A stretch of DNA of 64,000 nt from an uncultured Lacinutrix sp. (GCF_947500325.1 NZ_CANMRQ010000019.1:1-64000), one strand, 5' to 3'. Counted from the first letter of the stretch, positions 52,227 through 60,671 are shown. The notes: generated by a model from the sequence alone, not told the origin. A program made the numbers and translations.

Positions 52227-53051
52227 TTATAATTCGTATTTCCACTTCTTTTTTTCTTTATCAAATTCTATCGCTAAATGTTTAATATAAGGTACAGGAA
52301 CATTCGTTTTTTTATGCTTTTTAATTTCCCATTTTGGAATTTTACTAACTAATTCAATTGCATCTTTCTCAAATTCAGTTAGTGGCTTTCTTAACTTTAT
52401 TTTAAATTCTGTTGGAAGCTTAAATACCGAATCAGTTTCGAGTTGATAACCAATGTGTGTAGTTACCGAATTTAGATTACCATTTTTATCAACAAATAAT
52501 TTTAACCAAGTAAAAGATCTTTCGTAATCTTTAATTTTTCCAGTATTTAATATAGAATCAATATCGGAAATCGGTTTTGTGTAATTAAAATCGTGTTCAA
52601 ATTGATAAATGTAATTTTCTAATTTGAAAGAATTTCCATTGTCTAAAATTTTCTGTTCACTTTTTGAAATAGTTCTTTTGTATAAAGGTTTTGAATTCGA
52701 ACAATTGTAGCTAAAAGTCAGTTTTTCATTCCAATAGTCTGCATATACAAGCCAGTTTTCGTCTTTATTTACACTCCAATCACACGAAGTCCATTCTCCT
52801 GTGTATTTTCCTTCAGATTTGAAAGTGAATTCTATGGTTTTTGGCTTATCACTTTCTTTATAGTGCTTTGAAATTTCAAAAGTAACAGTGTAAGTCAAAG
52901 AGTCCATTGCATAAACTTTAGAAATAACTTTACCCTCAAAAACATATTCAGCAGATTCAAATTCAAGTATTGGCTTTGGTATATCGCAACTACAGGCAAA
53001 AGTTATAGCAGGAATTAGAAAAATTAATATTATCAGGATGCGTTTTTTCAT
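52227..53051 (-). CDS. Secreted TIMP/netrin-like (NTR) protein, cassette gene
   Basis: A 274-residue protein with a signal peptide (FLIPAITFA) directly followed by CSCDIPKPILEFESAEYVFEGKVI. The mature Cys-x-Cys start and the pattern of SCDW further on fit the NTR/TIMP fold, whose N-terminal Cys can chelate a metalloprotease metal. The last 110 residues (VDKNGNLNSVTTHIGYQ) form a separate part. Target unknown. Flanked by sites 6 and 7; the ATG is 5 nt from the R' core. Confidence 0.7.
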   Translation of the reverse strand: MKKRILIILIFLIPAITFACSCDIPKPILEFESAEYVFEGKVISKVYAMDSLTYTVTFEISKHYKESDKPKTIEFTFKSEGKYTGEWTSCDWSVNKDENWLVYADYWNEKLTFSYNCSNSKPLYKRTISKSEQKILDNGNSFKLENYIYQFEHDFNYTKPISDIDSILNTGKIKDYERSFTWLKLFVDKNGNLNSVTTHIGYQLETDSVFKLPTEFKIKLRKPLTEFEKDAIELVSKIPKWEIKKHKKTNVPVPYIKHLAIEFDKEKKKWKYEL

Positions 53052-53056
53052 ATTTG

Positions 53057-53187
53057 TACTAACGGTTTGTATATGGAAAGTTGAGTGTTTGTGTGCGAGG
53101 GTTTTCTGAAGGAGAATCAGAAGCTAGCAAACAAAACAACAGCCATTGTCTAAGCTAAAAATAGTAATTTTTACATACTGTGCTGTG
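53057..53187 (-). repeat. attC-like site 7 (class C, R'' decayed)
   Basis: R' is GTTAGTA (minus). The body is the same type as sites 17 and 18 (tip of GGGTTTTC/GAGAATC type, AGCTAGCAAAC). The expected GTT of R'' at about 53180 has changed to GTGCTGTGCC on plus. Confidence 0.65.
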
Positions 53188-53197
53188 CCATAGTTTT

Positions 53198-53680
53198 TTA
53201 GTCCACAATTAATTTATCTATGAACATTGATCCACTAAATCCAGCATTTAGATGTTGAAGCGAAAGTTTATTTTTTATTATAGGTTTAAAGAGTAAATCT
53301 GTTGTGTCATTTACAATATCTATCTCAAATCGATAAGCTCCGAAATCGCCTTTTTTAGTTTTTAATGTAATCGGATTGTTAATTTCATAACCTTGTTTCG
53401 ATTCATCTCTTTCTGTTCCAAACATTACAATATCTTCCCTAACAACTGGAACAAAAATAAATTCTCCGTAATATTTAGTTCCTTTTTTTACTTGGCTACC
53501 TTTAATAGGATAATGCTTAATTTTAACTTGGTCAAATACATACTTATTTTCATATTTTTTTAATTCCGATTTTAAACTGTCATTTTGAGTTTGTATTTGG
53601 TCAATTTGATTTTTTAATTCTGTTTGATTTCCACAACTTGTAATTAAAATTAGTAGCAGTATAATGTAAATTTTGTTCAT
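53198..53680 (-). CDS. Lipoprotein with coiled coil, cassette gene
   Basis: A 160-residue lipoprotein (lipobox LITSC at residues 12-16). Residues 20-50 form a coiled coil (LKNQIDQIQTQNDSLKSELKKYENK). The remaining part is beta-rich (KKGTKYYGEFIFVPVV, GAYRFEIDIVND). Function unknown. Both flanking sites are partly decayed, so this cassette may be fixed. Confidence 0.75.
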   Translation of the reverse strand: MNKIYIILLLILITSCGNQTELKNQIDQIQTQNDSLKSELKKYENKYVFDQVKIKHYPIKGSQVKKGTKYYGEFIFVPVVREDIVMFGTERDESKQGYEINNPITLKTKKGDFGAYRFEIDIVNDTTDLLFKPIIKNKLSLQHLNAGFSGSMFIDKLIVD

Positions 53681-53714
53681 TCAGTTTTTGGTTTAGTTAA
53701 ATTATTGATTGTTT

Positions 53715-53797
53715 TCGGTTTAGCACAGACTTAAGCAATTTTGAGTGAATTCGGACGTAGTCGAATCCGCCGTAATTGCGGTTATACATTGTTGTAA
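53715..53797 (-). repeat. attC-like site 8 (class D, R' half lost)
   Basis: R'' is TGTTACAAC (minus). The GAATTCGGACGTAGTCGAAT / CCGCCGTAATTGCGG stem is the same as in site 15. No R' core is found on the left. Confidence 0.65.
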
Positions 53798-54273
53798 CAC
53801 GTTTTTTTGTTTTCTTTTAAGGTGTCAGATTTTCTCTCCATTGAGATTCTTCGACCATTCTTAATTTCTGTTCTAATCCCAATATTTTTCTTAAAAATTC
53901 CAAAATATTTATATTCCTTTTCACAAGTTATAACAGTGTCAAAGTCCTTATTATAATCTGTAATCTCAACTACACTTAATCTCAATTTTACTTCATTAAG
54001 TTTATCTGCTTTCTTTATTTCAAAATTTGAGTAAGTCGTTTTAATGTATTCACTAATTTTAGTCAAATGTCGATTCAAGTTTTCAATTAGTTCATTGTAA
54101 GCTTCTATTTGCTTTTCTGTAATACCAATTCCATTTTTTAGAAAATACAAGTCAAAAAAACTACCATCTTCGTCATAATTGATTTCTGAAAAGTAGAATG
54201 AATTAATTAATTGAAATTCTCTCTCAACTTTTTCACGATTCAGTTTTTCAGATATGTCAATTCTTTTTCTCAA
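53782..54273 (-). CDS. Unknown protein, cassette gene (163 aa)
   Basis: Starts at a TTG (54273), 16 nt after the R' core of its cassette. Predominantly alpha-beta with basic ends, e.g. EAYNELIENLNRHLTKISEYIK. The last codons (CYNNV) and the stop are read from the R'' part of attC-like site 8, so the cassette core supplies the protein's C-terminus. No family recognised. Confidence 0.65.
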   Translation of the reverse strand: MRKRIDISEKLNREKVEREFQLINSFYFSEINYDEDGSFFDLYFLKNGIGITEKQIEAYNELIENLNRHLTKISEYIKTTYSNFEIKKADKLNEVKLRLSVVEITDYNKDFDTVITCEKEYKYFGIFKKNIGIRTEIKNGRRISMERKSDTLKENKKTCYNNV

Positions 54274-54288
54274 TTGTGATTAAATGTG

Positions 54289-54422
54289 TTACAACGTGTT
54301 TGTGTATGATTAGTTGCGTGATTAAGGAACTAACTTAACAAAAATAGAACGAACCAGAGGAAAATCCGTAGAGTTTTCCAAGTAGGCAATGACCAAGCAG
54401 TTATTTTTATACATTGTTGTGC
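54289..54422 (-). repeat. attC-like site 9 (class A variant, 134 bp)
   Basis: R' is GTTGTAACAC, perfect complement of its cassette's R'' at 53791. R'' is GTTGCACAAC (minus). Outer stem GTGTATGATTAGTTGC pairs with the ATTTTTATACATT side; the tip is GGAAAATCCGTAGAGTTTTC. Confidence 0.88.
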
Positions 54423-54430
54423 AACGTTTT

Positions 54431-54967
54431 TTATTCATTCAAGTTTAAAATATAGTAATCCAATATTACAAAAGTGCAGATTTTAAAAAAGGGATGCTCA
54501 AAATCTTCTTCATTTGCAATTTTATCGAAATCATTAAATGCGGTTTTAATGTCTTTTTTGTTTTCAAGAATATCTTTAAAAAAATTCCGCAATTTTTTTG
54601 CTTTAGAACTTTTTGACGAATATTTTTTTCCACAACCGATGACATCAAGATCTAATTCGTCCACATCAAGAGCTAGTGTTTTTTCAATCATATTCGGATT
54701 GATTTTCCCATCTCCAATCTCTCGTATAAATTTTTTATAGTCTTTTCCTTTATTGTTGTTAATAATACCTTTAGTTTTTAAATAAACTTCGTGTTGGAAT
54801 ATTGCACTTTTAATTAGGGATTTGGAATCAGCAGTTTTAGAATATATGCAATTCATAAATTCAGATTCTGAATCATAACTGTTTTTACAAGAAAAGAATG
54901 TAATGAATACAACCAAAAGTGCTTTTTTTAGTAAAGAGTTTATGTTTAATTCCGATTTCAAAGTCAA
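54431..54967 (-). CDS. Lipoprotein of unknown function, cassette gene (178 aa)
   Basis: TTG start (54967 or 54961), signal peptide LLKKALLVVFITFFSC with a lipobox Cys. The mature part is helical, with repeated KAKKLRNFFKDILENKKDIK-type basic helices and DLDVIGCGKKY. Flanked by sites 9 and 10. Not recognised. Confidence 0.7.
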   Translation of the reverse strand: MTLKSELNINSLLKKALLVVFITFFSCKNSYDSESEFMNCIYSKTADSKSLIKSAIFQHEVYLKTKGIINNNKGKDYKKFIREIGDGKINPNMIEKTLALDVDELDLDVIGCGKKYSSKSSKAKKLRNFFKDILENKKDIKTAFNDFDKIANEEDFEHPFFKICTFVILDYYILNLNE

Positions 54968-55004
54968 TAGTTAAATTTTAGTTTATGGGCTCGATTCAAA
55001 TGTT

Positions 55005-55135
55005 GCACAACGTGTTAGTTTATGTTAGTTGCGTTGGCAAGAACTAAGTTAGCAAAAGAAAACGAGCCTGAGAGAAATCCGTAAGGTTTTCCGAGTACAC
55101 ACAGAACAAGTAATTAACTATACAGGTTGTTGTAC
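55005..55135 (-). repeat. attC-like site 10 (class A variant, 131 bp)
   Basis: R' is GTTGTGCAAC, perfect complement of its cassette's R'' at 54416. R'' is GTTGTACAAC (minus). The tip has GAAATCCGTAAGGTTTTC. Confidence 0.88.
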
Positions 55136-55143
55136 AACGTTTT

Positions 55144-55713
55144 TTATTCCAAATAGGTTTCTATTTTTTTTATTTCGGTTACAATTCGATGATTTTTTGG
55201 CAAACACTCAATGAGTTCTGAAGGAACTACTCTGTCAATTTCAGGTAATTTTTTGTACCATTTCAACACTTCCTCAAAGTGCTCTTCTCCAATTTTTTCA
55301 TTTCCAAGTTTGTATTCGCAATACCCAATTTGTTCAATCAATTTCGTGTATCGCCAAACTTGAAATTCCTTTAATTTTTGTTTGTCAACTTTATTGTAGT
55401 TTTCCAATGCTAAGTCTAATTGTTTTAAGTCGTGATAACAATGAGCCAAATGCAATTGCGCCAAAAAATTATTTTCATCTAATTCAACTGCTTTTTTAAA
55501 ATTCCAGATTGACTTTCCAATATGTTTTTCCCAATCATCTGATTCGAAGTCCACAAGTCCAAGTAAATGATAGCAATTAGAATCTTTTTCAGAGTATTCT
55601 TCTAACATTAACTTGATTTCAGAACGTAAAATATCCTCTTCAGTTTTATTTTCAATTAAAACTAAATCATCATATTTTTTAAATATTTTGTTTTTAAAAC
55701 TCAATGTCTTCAA
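55144..55713 (-). CDS. TPR-like protein, cassette gene
   Basis: A 189-residue protein that begins at a TTG (55713). Two or three tetratricopeptide-like helical pairs are visible (HLLGLVDFESDDWEKHIGKSIWNFKKAVELDENNFLAQLHLAHCYHDLKQLDLALENYNKV has the W-G-A-L-Y-A-P spacing). No signal peptide. Probably a protein-interaction module. Flanked by sites 10 and 11. Confidence 0.78.
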   Translation of the reverse strand: MKTLSFKNKIFKKYDDLVLIENKTEEDILRSEIKLMLEEYSEKDSNCYHLLGLVDFESDDWEKHIGKSIWNFKKAVELDENNFLAQLHLAHCYHDLKQLDLALENYNKVDKQKLKEFQVWRYTKLIEQIGYCEYKLGNEKIGEEHFEEVLKWYKKLPEIDRVVPSELIECLPKNHRIVTEIKKIETYLE

Positions 55714-55718
55714 ATGTT

Positions 55719-55848
55719 GTACAACGGTTGGTGTATGGTTAGTTGCGTGTTTAAGTAACTAATTTAGCAAATACAAACCGAATAGAAAATCCGCGAGGAT
55801 TTTCGTAAGTAGGCGAGTACTAGCAATGAATTATACACTTTGTTGTAC
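55719..55848 (-). repeat. attC-like site 11 (class A, 130 bp)
   Basis: R' is GTTGTACAAC (self-complementary, same as its cassette's R'' at 55129). R'' is GCGTACAAC (minus). Inner parts: GTGTAT/ATACAC outer arms and the 20-nt tip GAAAATCCGCGAGGATTTTC. Confidence 0.9.
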
Positions 55849-56310
55849 GCTGGCTTTTTTTCTCAATATGGTAATCAGACTATTAAGGTTCTTATTCATT
55901 TCTTCGTCAATATTCCATTCAAGAGTTTTATTTCCGATCTTTAGTTGACAAAAGAGTCCATCTAGTACAATTCCAGCATATTTTTTTGTATCAAGTTCTT
56001 GTTCCAAAATTCCATTGACCTCATTTAATTCGAATTCAGATAAGTCTAAATCCCTTTCCGTCACAGCTAATCTGTCAAGATTGAAAATTCTTAACTTAAA
56101 TCGCTCATTATCATAATGTGAATTCCATATTTTCATTCTTAGATATTCTTTTTCTCCCAAAATCAGACTTACAGAAAACCCGTGAGTTAACAATTGTCCA
56201 ATTTCACAAAATACAAACTTACTTTCCTCATTATTTGATAAGTCAATTTCGGTAAGTTCTTTTATAACTTCTTTGAAATATGAATCTCTATTTGTTGTTA
56301 ATCGTTCCAT
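55831..56310 (-). CDS. Unknown protein, second gene of a two-gene cassette (159 aa)
   Basis: Starts MERLTTNRDSYFKEVIKEL and has beta-strand-rich middle parts (SKFVFCEIGQLLTHGFSVSLILGEKEYLRMKIW). The last codons (KASVQQSV) and the stop lie in attC-like site 11. It begins 6 nt after the upstream zinc-ribbon gene and is likely co-translated. No family recognised. Confidence 0.7.
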   Translation of the reverse strand: MERLTTNRDSYFKEVIKELTEIDLSNNEESKFVFCEIGQLLTHGFSVSLILGEKEYLRMKIWNSHYDNERFKLRIFNLDRLAVTERDLDLSEFELNEVNGILEQELDTKKYAGIVLDGLFCQLKIGNKTLEWNIDEEMNKNLNSLITILRKKASVQQSV

Positions 56311-56316
56311 TTTCAG

Positions 56317-56949
56317 CTATCTTTCTTTAATTATGTCAAATGGTGTTCCAAAACAATCAATCTCTTTTAATCGCTCTTTTTGAGATTTAGTAAGCTCATT
56401 AGTTCCGAGAGCGATGTCTTCGGTAGCAATTCCATTGATTTTTTTAAGGGCAAATTCTATTTTTTCTATTTTTGGTTTACAATTCATTCCGAGCATTGTT
56501 AAATCGATGAAATTTCCGATTTCAACATTACCATTTCTTATTTCACCTAAAACATAAAAATACCCACCAGTTAGCTGGAAAGAAGTATTGAGTTTAAAAT
56601 CAGCCACTTTTATTTTGTGCCAATTATGTCCGCAATTCCGACACTGCCTTGATTGAGGTGTTCTGGCAAGAAATCCGCATTTTAGGCATTCATTCATGAA
56701 TATGTCATCTGGACTTTCTTTCAAGATTCTTTTTCCGACATTAATTCTGAAGCTTTTAGAACCGTTTTTTATCAATTCCGCTCCAACATCACTAATTATC
56801 AAATCGCCTTTTTTTCTTAAAAGCCTCTCCATTCTCGGATTTCCTTGAGTTTTAGATTTAAGTCTTAAATACCTCAAAGCATTCCATTCTTCACTAGTTA
56901 GAAGATTGGGAAAATAGTCAATTATGTATTTTGCAGTTTCTAAATTCAC
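56317..56949 (-). CDS. Zinc-ribbon protein, first gene of a two-gene cassette (210 aa)
   Basis: GTG start (56949), 20 nt from the R' core. A four-Cys ribbon lies near residues 97-117 (CLKCGF, then CRNCGHNW). The N-terminus is helical (LTSEEWNALRYLRLKSKTQGN) and the C-terminus may form a short beta domain (YFYVLGEIRNGNVEIGNFIDL). Could bind nucleic acid; unknown. Works presumably with the gene 6 nt downstream. Confidence 0.7.
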   Translation of the reverse strand: MNLETAKYIIDYFPNLLTSEEWNALRYLRLKSKTQGNPRMERLLRKKGDLIISDVGAELIKNGSKSFRINVGKRILKESPDDIFMNECLKCGFLARTPQSRQCRNCGHNWHKIKVADFKLNTSFQLTGGYFYVLGEIRNGNVEIGNFIDLTMLGMNCKPKIEKIEFALKKINGIATEDIALGTNELTKSQKERLKEIDCFGTPFDIIKER

Positions 56950-56968
56950 GTGATGTTTTTCAGCTTGC

Positions 56969-57036
56969 GTACAACGTCTCTTGTATGTTGCGTTTGCTTC
57001 CCGTAGGGAGCATATGCAATATACAAATTGTTACCC
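56969..57036 (-). repeat. attC-like site 12 (short class, 68 bp)
   Basis: R' is GTTGTACGC, perfect complement of its cassette's R'' at 55842. R'' is GTGGGTAAC (minus). Body nearly the same as site 3 (GCATATGCAATATAC). The R'' core supplies the TAA stop codon of the endonuclease V-like gene. Confidence 0.9.
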
Positions 57037-57540
57037 ACAGTTTTCTTTTGTTTTTGTGTCCATTATTTGTAGCAGTGTGGGTATTCTATAATTCCCATGC
57101 ATTGATTTTATATGTGTATAGGCCAAATCTAATTCAATTCCAATTGCTGATATATAAAGAGGTTTTTTACTCTCCCCTCTTAAAAGAGCTTTTGAATTTA
57201 AGGTATTGGAATCATATCCCGATTTTGCAACTCCCACAATTGGAATTTTTTCATTTAAATATTTGTATAAATGACCACCTAAACCATATTTTCCATCATT
57301 ATTTAATATAACATAGCCATCAACAAGAATCAACTCAACTTCATTTATATTGATTTTTTTTAATAAGCTTATGATACATGGCATCTCCCTCTTATAGAAA
57401 GAACCAGGTTCGTATTCTGCTACTCCTTCAATTATTTCACTATAAATTTCAATAGGCTGATTATCATTCCATTTATTAAAGCTGACACCAACAGTTTTGG
57501 CTTTGTTATCATAGTAGTAAGTATCAAAAGCAATAATCAT
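57031..57540 (-). CDS. Endonuclease V-like nuclease, cassette gene
   Basis: A 169-residue, slightly short member of the endonuclease V (Nfi) fold, which cleaves next to inosine/deaminated bases in DNA or RNA. Visible are Asp6 (IAFDTYY), Glu52 in PGSFYKRE, Asp74 in LVDGYVILNNDGKYGLGGHL (family form VDG-x-G..GLASHLG), Lys in PIVGVAKSG, and the C-terminal PLYISAIGIELDLAY / YRIPTLLQIMD. Third gene of a three-gene cassette with two 2OG oxygenases. Its stop codon is made by the attC core. Confidence 0.85.
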   Translation of the reverse strand: MIIAFDTYYYDNKAKTVGVSFNKWNDNQPIEIYSEIIEGVAEYEPGSFYKREMPCIISLLKKININEVELILVDGYVILNNDGKYGLGGHLYKYLNEKIPIVGVAKSGYDSNTLNSKALLRGESKKPLYISAIGIELDLAYTHIKSMHGNYRIPTLLQIMDTKTKENCG

Positions 57541-57584
57541 AAGTTGTTGTACTATATTTTGTGAATCTGATTTATATATAGGTG

Positions 57585-58361
57585 TTATTTTGGAATAATA
57601 GTATCTGCTTTACTAAGGGTGTAGTTTATTTTTGGATAAATAAAATCTAGACTTTTATTTTCTTCTCCTCTTAACCTGTAATACTCCTTTTTTTGGTTAT
57701 CATTTGCTAATTCTAATAATTTTCCATCAAGGAAATATGGCGAATTGTTTTTAAATTGAATAAAAGTTTTAGACTCACGGAACGTTATTCCAAGCCATTT
57801 GTTTTCAGATTTTAAAGGTTTTTGTTTTGGTACTTGTTCTAAAACAATTTTATGGTAATATCTAGAATTAGCAGATAAAGAGAATAGAATTAAAGAATTA
57901 TGAGTTAAAGAAAATTCAAATTCCTCATCAGTTATTTTATCTTTAACTTTTAGTTTTCTAATGCTTTGTTCTGTTAATTCATCTGGTTTTTCATAGCAAG
58001 AAAACAGACCTATGTAAGAGTTAGAAGCTAAATCTAAACATTGATCTGAATGATATTTCATTTTAGTATAGCTTAACTCATAAATTTCTATTAATGCATT
58101 ATTGAAATTAATGGGAGCTAAATTTTCCAGTTTGTCATTTATAGTGTTTATAATTCTATTGTGTGTTGAAGAAAAATTATGAGCAGGAATATTATATTGA
58201 GTTGTTGTTCTAACAATAGGAATTCCTTTGTCTTCAATTTTGACTAAATGATTTCCAGATCTTCCTTTTCCAACGTTCTCAAAATTAATTTGATTGGATA
58301 GTTCATGGAATAAATTCTGGTCAAAGATCAATGTTGTTTTTATAAAATCATCTTGATTCAT
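57585..58361 (-). CDS. AlkB-like Fe(II)/2-oxoglutarate dioxygenase, cassette gene
   Basis: A 258-residue oxygenase with an AlkB-type core. The iron triad is His104-x-Asp106 (MKYHSDQ) and His170 (RYYHKIV), with Arg195 (LGITFRES) for 2-oxoglutarate. The strand before HSD (NNALIEIYELSYTKMKYHSD) and the NSLILFSLSAN turn are as in AlkB. AlkB enzymes remove methyl groups from nucleic-acid bases; relatives act on other substrates. Lies 44 bp upstream of the endonuclease V-like gene. Confidence 0.8.
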   Translation of the reverse strand: MNQDDFIKTTLIFDQNLFHELSNQINFENVGKGRSGNHLVKIEDKGIPIVRTTTQYNIPAHNFSSTHNRIINTINDKLENLAPINFNNALIEIYELSYTKMKYHSDQCLDLASNSYIGLFSCYEKPDELTEQSIRKLKVKDKITDEEFEFSLTHNSLILFSLSANSRYYHKIVLEQVPKQKPLKSENKWLGITFRESKTFIQFKNNSPYFLDGKLLELANDNQKKEYYRLRGEENKSLDFIYPKINYTLSKADTIIPK

Positions 58362-58385
58362 TTGTGAATTATAGCTTTTTAATAC

Positions 58386-59612
58386 TTAGTATATTGGCTT
58401 TTCGTAATCACCAGAATTCATACTGAAATGGACTTTACCATAATCAACATTTTTTTCTGATATGTTTTCTTTATAGTAGGAGTCTCTTAGATCTTCCATA
58501 TTTTCTTCCTTCATTTTTTCTAACTCTATTAAATGTCCATTTTCTTTAATAAAGGTTTTGTTGTCTTGATATACCGCTTCTAAATTTGAACAACGAATTA
58601 CGTAGCCCATTCTAACTGGTATTTTGTCAATGTTTAATACAGAAGGTCTAATTTCATGTGTATACAATCTATTTGTAGAAAGTGGTATTGAAAAAACGGA
58701 ATTGGGATATAAGGTTACACTAAACTCCTTTGCCAAGGAGTCATCATTTACTGTGTTTTTTAATTTAAAAAGAAGCCTAGTTAAACCACTAGATTTTTTA
58801 TAAACCCAATCAAAGGGGTCTGTTTTTGAAGGAGATAAATATTCAAAATTTGTTTTGTCATAAAAAGTGCAAAAAGTAATAAGACCTTGAGGGGCCATAT
58901 CTTTAGTCTTATCTGAATGAGCACCAATTTTAGCTTTCACTTCTTTTGAAGTTAATTCATTTTTTTTGTTTAAATAAATTTGAGCTAAAACATGATTTAA
59001 GTCTGTTTCTTGCTCAAAATCAAATTTCACAGCTTCATTTATAGAAGTAATAATTTGAGTATCTGTTTTCCTAAAGTTATCTGTTGGGCCAGTTAAGTTA
59101 CTTGAACACCTTAATAGATGGAAACTGAGAGATTCGATTGTTCCTTTTTCGTGTTTAGTAATTTTACTTAAATAAATTCCTTTTCTTAAAGCAACTGATT
59201 GCTTGTTAGATTCTGTTAAGTTTTGAAAATTATGTTCTGATTCTATTTGATTAAATAAATTATCATCATCAAACAGTTTTCTATAGAATACTCCAGCATT
59301 CTGAACATTTATAGGGACTTGCCCGAGTCCAACTTGATGAAAATTATTAGCAATTAAATGTTCATGATTAGAAGATAAATCTCTTATTATAAAAATTTTT
59401 CTCGTTTCGTTCATTAAATATTGAATATCTCCAATTGCATAAAGTCTTATTTCATTTTGATCGTTTGGAATCTCGGAAATACTACTTACTACAGTACCAC
59501 AAAAATTAGTTACTAAATAGTGTAAATCTTCAGAACTGTTATTTTCATTTGATAAGTCTATTAAATAGTTCTTATTTTTTGATATACTATTTTCAAAGTC
59601 AAATTTCTTCAT
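58386..59612 (-). CDS. Larger Fe(II)/2-oxoglutarate oxygenase-like protein, cassette gene
   Basis: A 408-residue protein. The C-terminal half has a 2OG-oxygenase layout: LNHVLAQIYLNKKNELT, His232-x-Asp234 (GAHSDKTKDMA), a NSVFSIPLSTN turn, His319 (YTHEIRP) and Arg340 or Arg334 (RMGYVIRCS). The N-terminal 200 residues are unrecognised. It is the first gene of the cassette, 24 bp before the AlkB-like gene. Spacing and shared fold suggest joint action with the two downstream proteins. Confidence 0.75.
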   Translation of the reverse strand: MKKFDFENSISKNKNYLIDLSNENNSSEDLHYLVTNFCGTVVSSISEIPNDQNEIRLYAIGDIQYLMNETRKIFIIRDLSSNHEHLIANNFHQVGLGQVPINVQNAGVFYRKLFDDDNLFNQIESEHNFQNLTESNKQSVALRKGIYLSKITKHEKGTIESLSFHLLRCSSNLTGPTDNFRKTDTQIITSINEAVKFDFEQETDLNHVLAQIYLNKKNELTSKEVKAKIGAHSDKTKDMAPQGLITFCTFYDKTNFEYLSPSKTDPFDWVYKKSSGLTRLLFKLKNTVNDDSLAKEFSVTLYPNSVFSIPLSTNRLYTHEIRPSVLNIDKIPVRMGYVIRCSNLEAVYQDNKTFIKENGHLIELEKMKEENMEDLRDSYYKENISEKNVDYGKVHFSMNSGDYEKPIY

Positions 59613-59643
59613 TTTTTTCAGAATCTACTTGTTTTTTTATTGT

Positions 59644-59774
59644 GGGTAACGTCTTTGTATATGGTTTGTTGCGTGGTTTAGCACGTAATTTAGCAAATAA
59701 AAACCGAATAGAAAATCCGCGAGGACTTTCGTAAGTAGGCTAGAACTAGCAATAAATTATATACTTTGTTAGGC
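59644..59774 (-). repeat. attC-like site 13 (class A, 131 bp)
   Basis: R' is GTTACCCACA, perfect complement of the R'' of the three-gene cassette at 57030. R'' is GTGCCTAAC (minus). The tip is GAAAATCCGCGAGGACTTTC. Confidence 0.92.
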
Positions 59775-59783
59775 ACAGTATTT

Positions 59784-60506
59784 CTAATATTTATACTTTT
59801 CCGATATTTTCAAATTCGTCAAAGAAATCAGATAATTACAGGCATTATAAAAATCACCTTTTTCTGGATAAAAAACACTAACAACTCTATAGTTTTCGGA
59901 ATTCACTCCTTCTAAAATCCATTCAGAACCATCAGTATCAATTGAATATCTGCCTAATCTCATATTCCAAAAATCAGCTTTTCGGACTAATTCATTGAAA
60001 CTTTCCCATTCATTTTTAGTAATGCTTTTACTTTCGTCAAGTATTATTTCAATCGGTTTATGATTTTCATTTAATTTGAGTTTTTTCCAGTTCAAATGAT
60101 ATTTTTGTTCCGTTTCTGTAATTCTGATTACAATAGGTTCATCGAAAGACCTTAACCAAGTAAAGCGAAAAATTGCATTGTCGATTTTTCGATTAAAAAG
60201 TAATGGTTCTTTCATTCCGAATAGATATTCTGAATACCATTCCATAACTGAATCATCATATTTGTCTTTTGAGTAAACTCTTTTTGCTATGTAGCTCGAA
60301 TCTTTTTGTTGTATATATTGAATCGAGTCTATATTAGGAAACATTTCTTTTGGAAAGTAAAATTGGTTTTTGTCTAATGGAACATTTAAGGAATCAACTT
60401 TAATCGTCTTGTCGATATATTTTTCAATCGACTTTTTACATTGAAAAAGGAAAACAGATTGAATAAGAAAAATAAATAATATCGATTTCCTCATAGGTTG
60501 GTTCAT
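59784..60506 (-). CDS. Lipoprotein of unknown function, cassette gene (240 aa)
   Basis: Signal peptide SILFIFLIQSVFLFQC with the lipid-attachment Cys at about residue 23. The mature part is Trp/Tyr-rich (VMEWYSEYLFGMKEP, FRFTWLRSFDEPIVIRITETEQKYHLNWKKL). The ATG is 5 nt from the canonical R' core GTTAGGC. Not recognised. Confidence 0.75.
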   Translation of the reverse strand: MNQPMRKSILFIFLIQSVFLFQCKKSIEKYIDKTIKVDSLNVPLDKNQFYFPKEMFPNIDSIQYIQQKDSSYIAKRVYSKDKYDDSVMEWYSEYLFGMKEPLLFNRKIDNAIFRFTWLRSFDEPIVIRITETEQKYHLNWKKLKLNENHKPIEIILDESKSITKNEWESFNELVRKADFWNMRLGRYSIDTDGSEWILEGVNSENYRVVSVFYPEKGDFYNACNYLISLTNLKISEKYKY

Positions 60507-60511
60507 ATTGT

Positions 60512-60643
60512 GCCTAACGGTCTTGTGTATGATTTCGTTGCGTGTTTAAGCAACTAATTTAGCAAATACAAACCGAATAGAAAATCCGCGAGGATTTTCG
60601 TAAGTAGGCTAGAACTAGCAATGAATTATACACAGTGTTGCCA
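60512..60643 (-). repeat. attC-like site 14 (class A, 132 bp, canonical cores)
   Basis: R' is GTTAGGC, the textbook GTTRRRY. The R'' of the same cassette at 59768-59774 is GCCTAAC (RYYYAAC). R'' of this site is CTGGCAAC (minus). The tip is GAAAATCCGCGAGGATTTTC. Confidence 0.93.
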
Positions 60644-60671
60644 GTAGTTTTTATTCGCTTTTATGTTCAGA

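Noticed and set aside
56931-57311. Plus-strand ORF of 126 codons
   Set aside because: It spans attC-like site 12 and lies antisense to the conserved endonuclease V-like gene.
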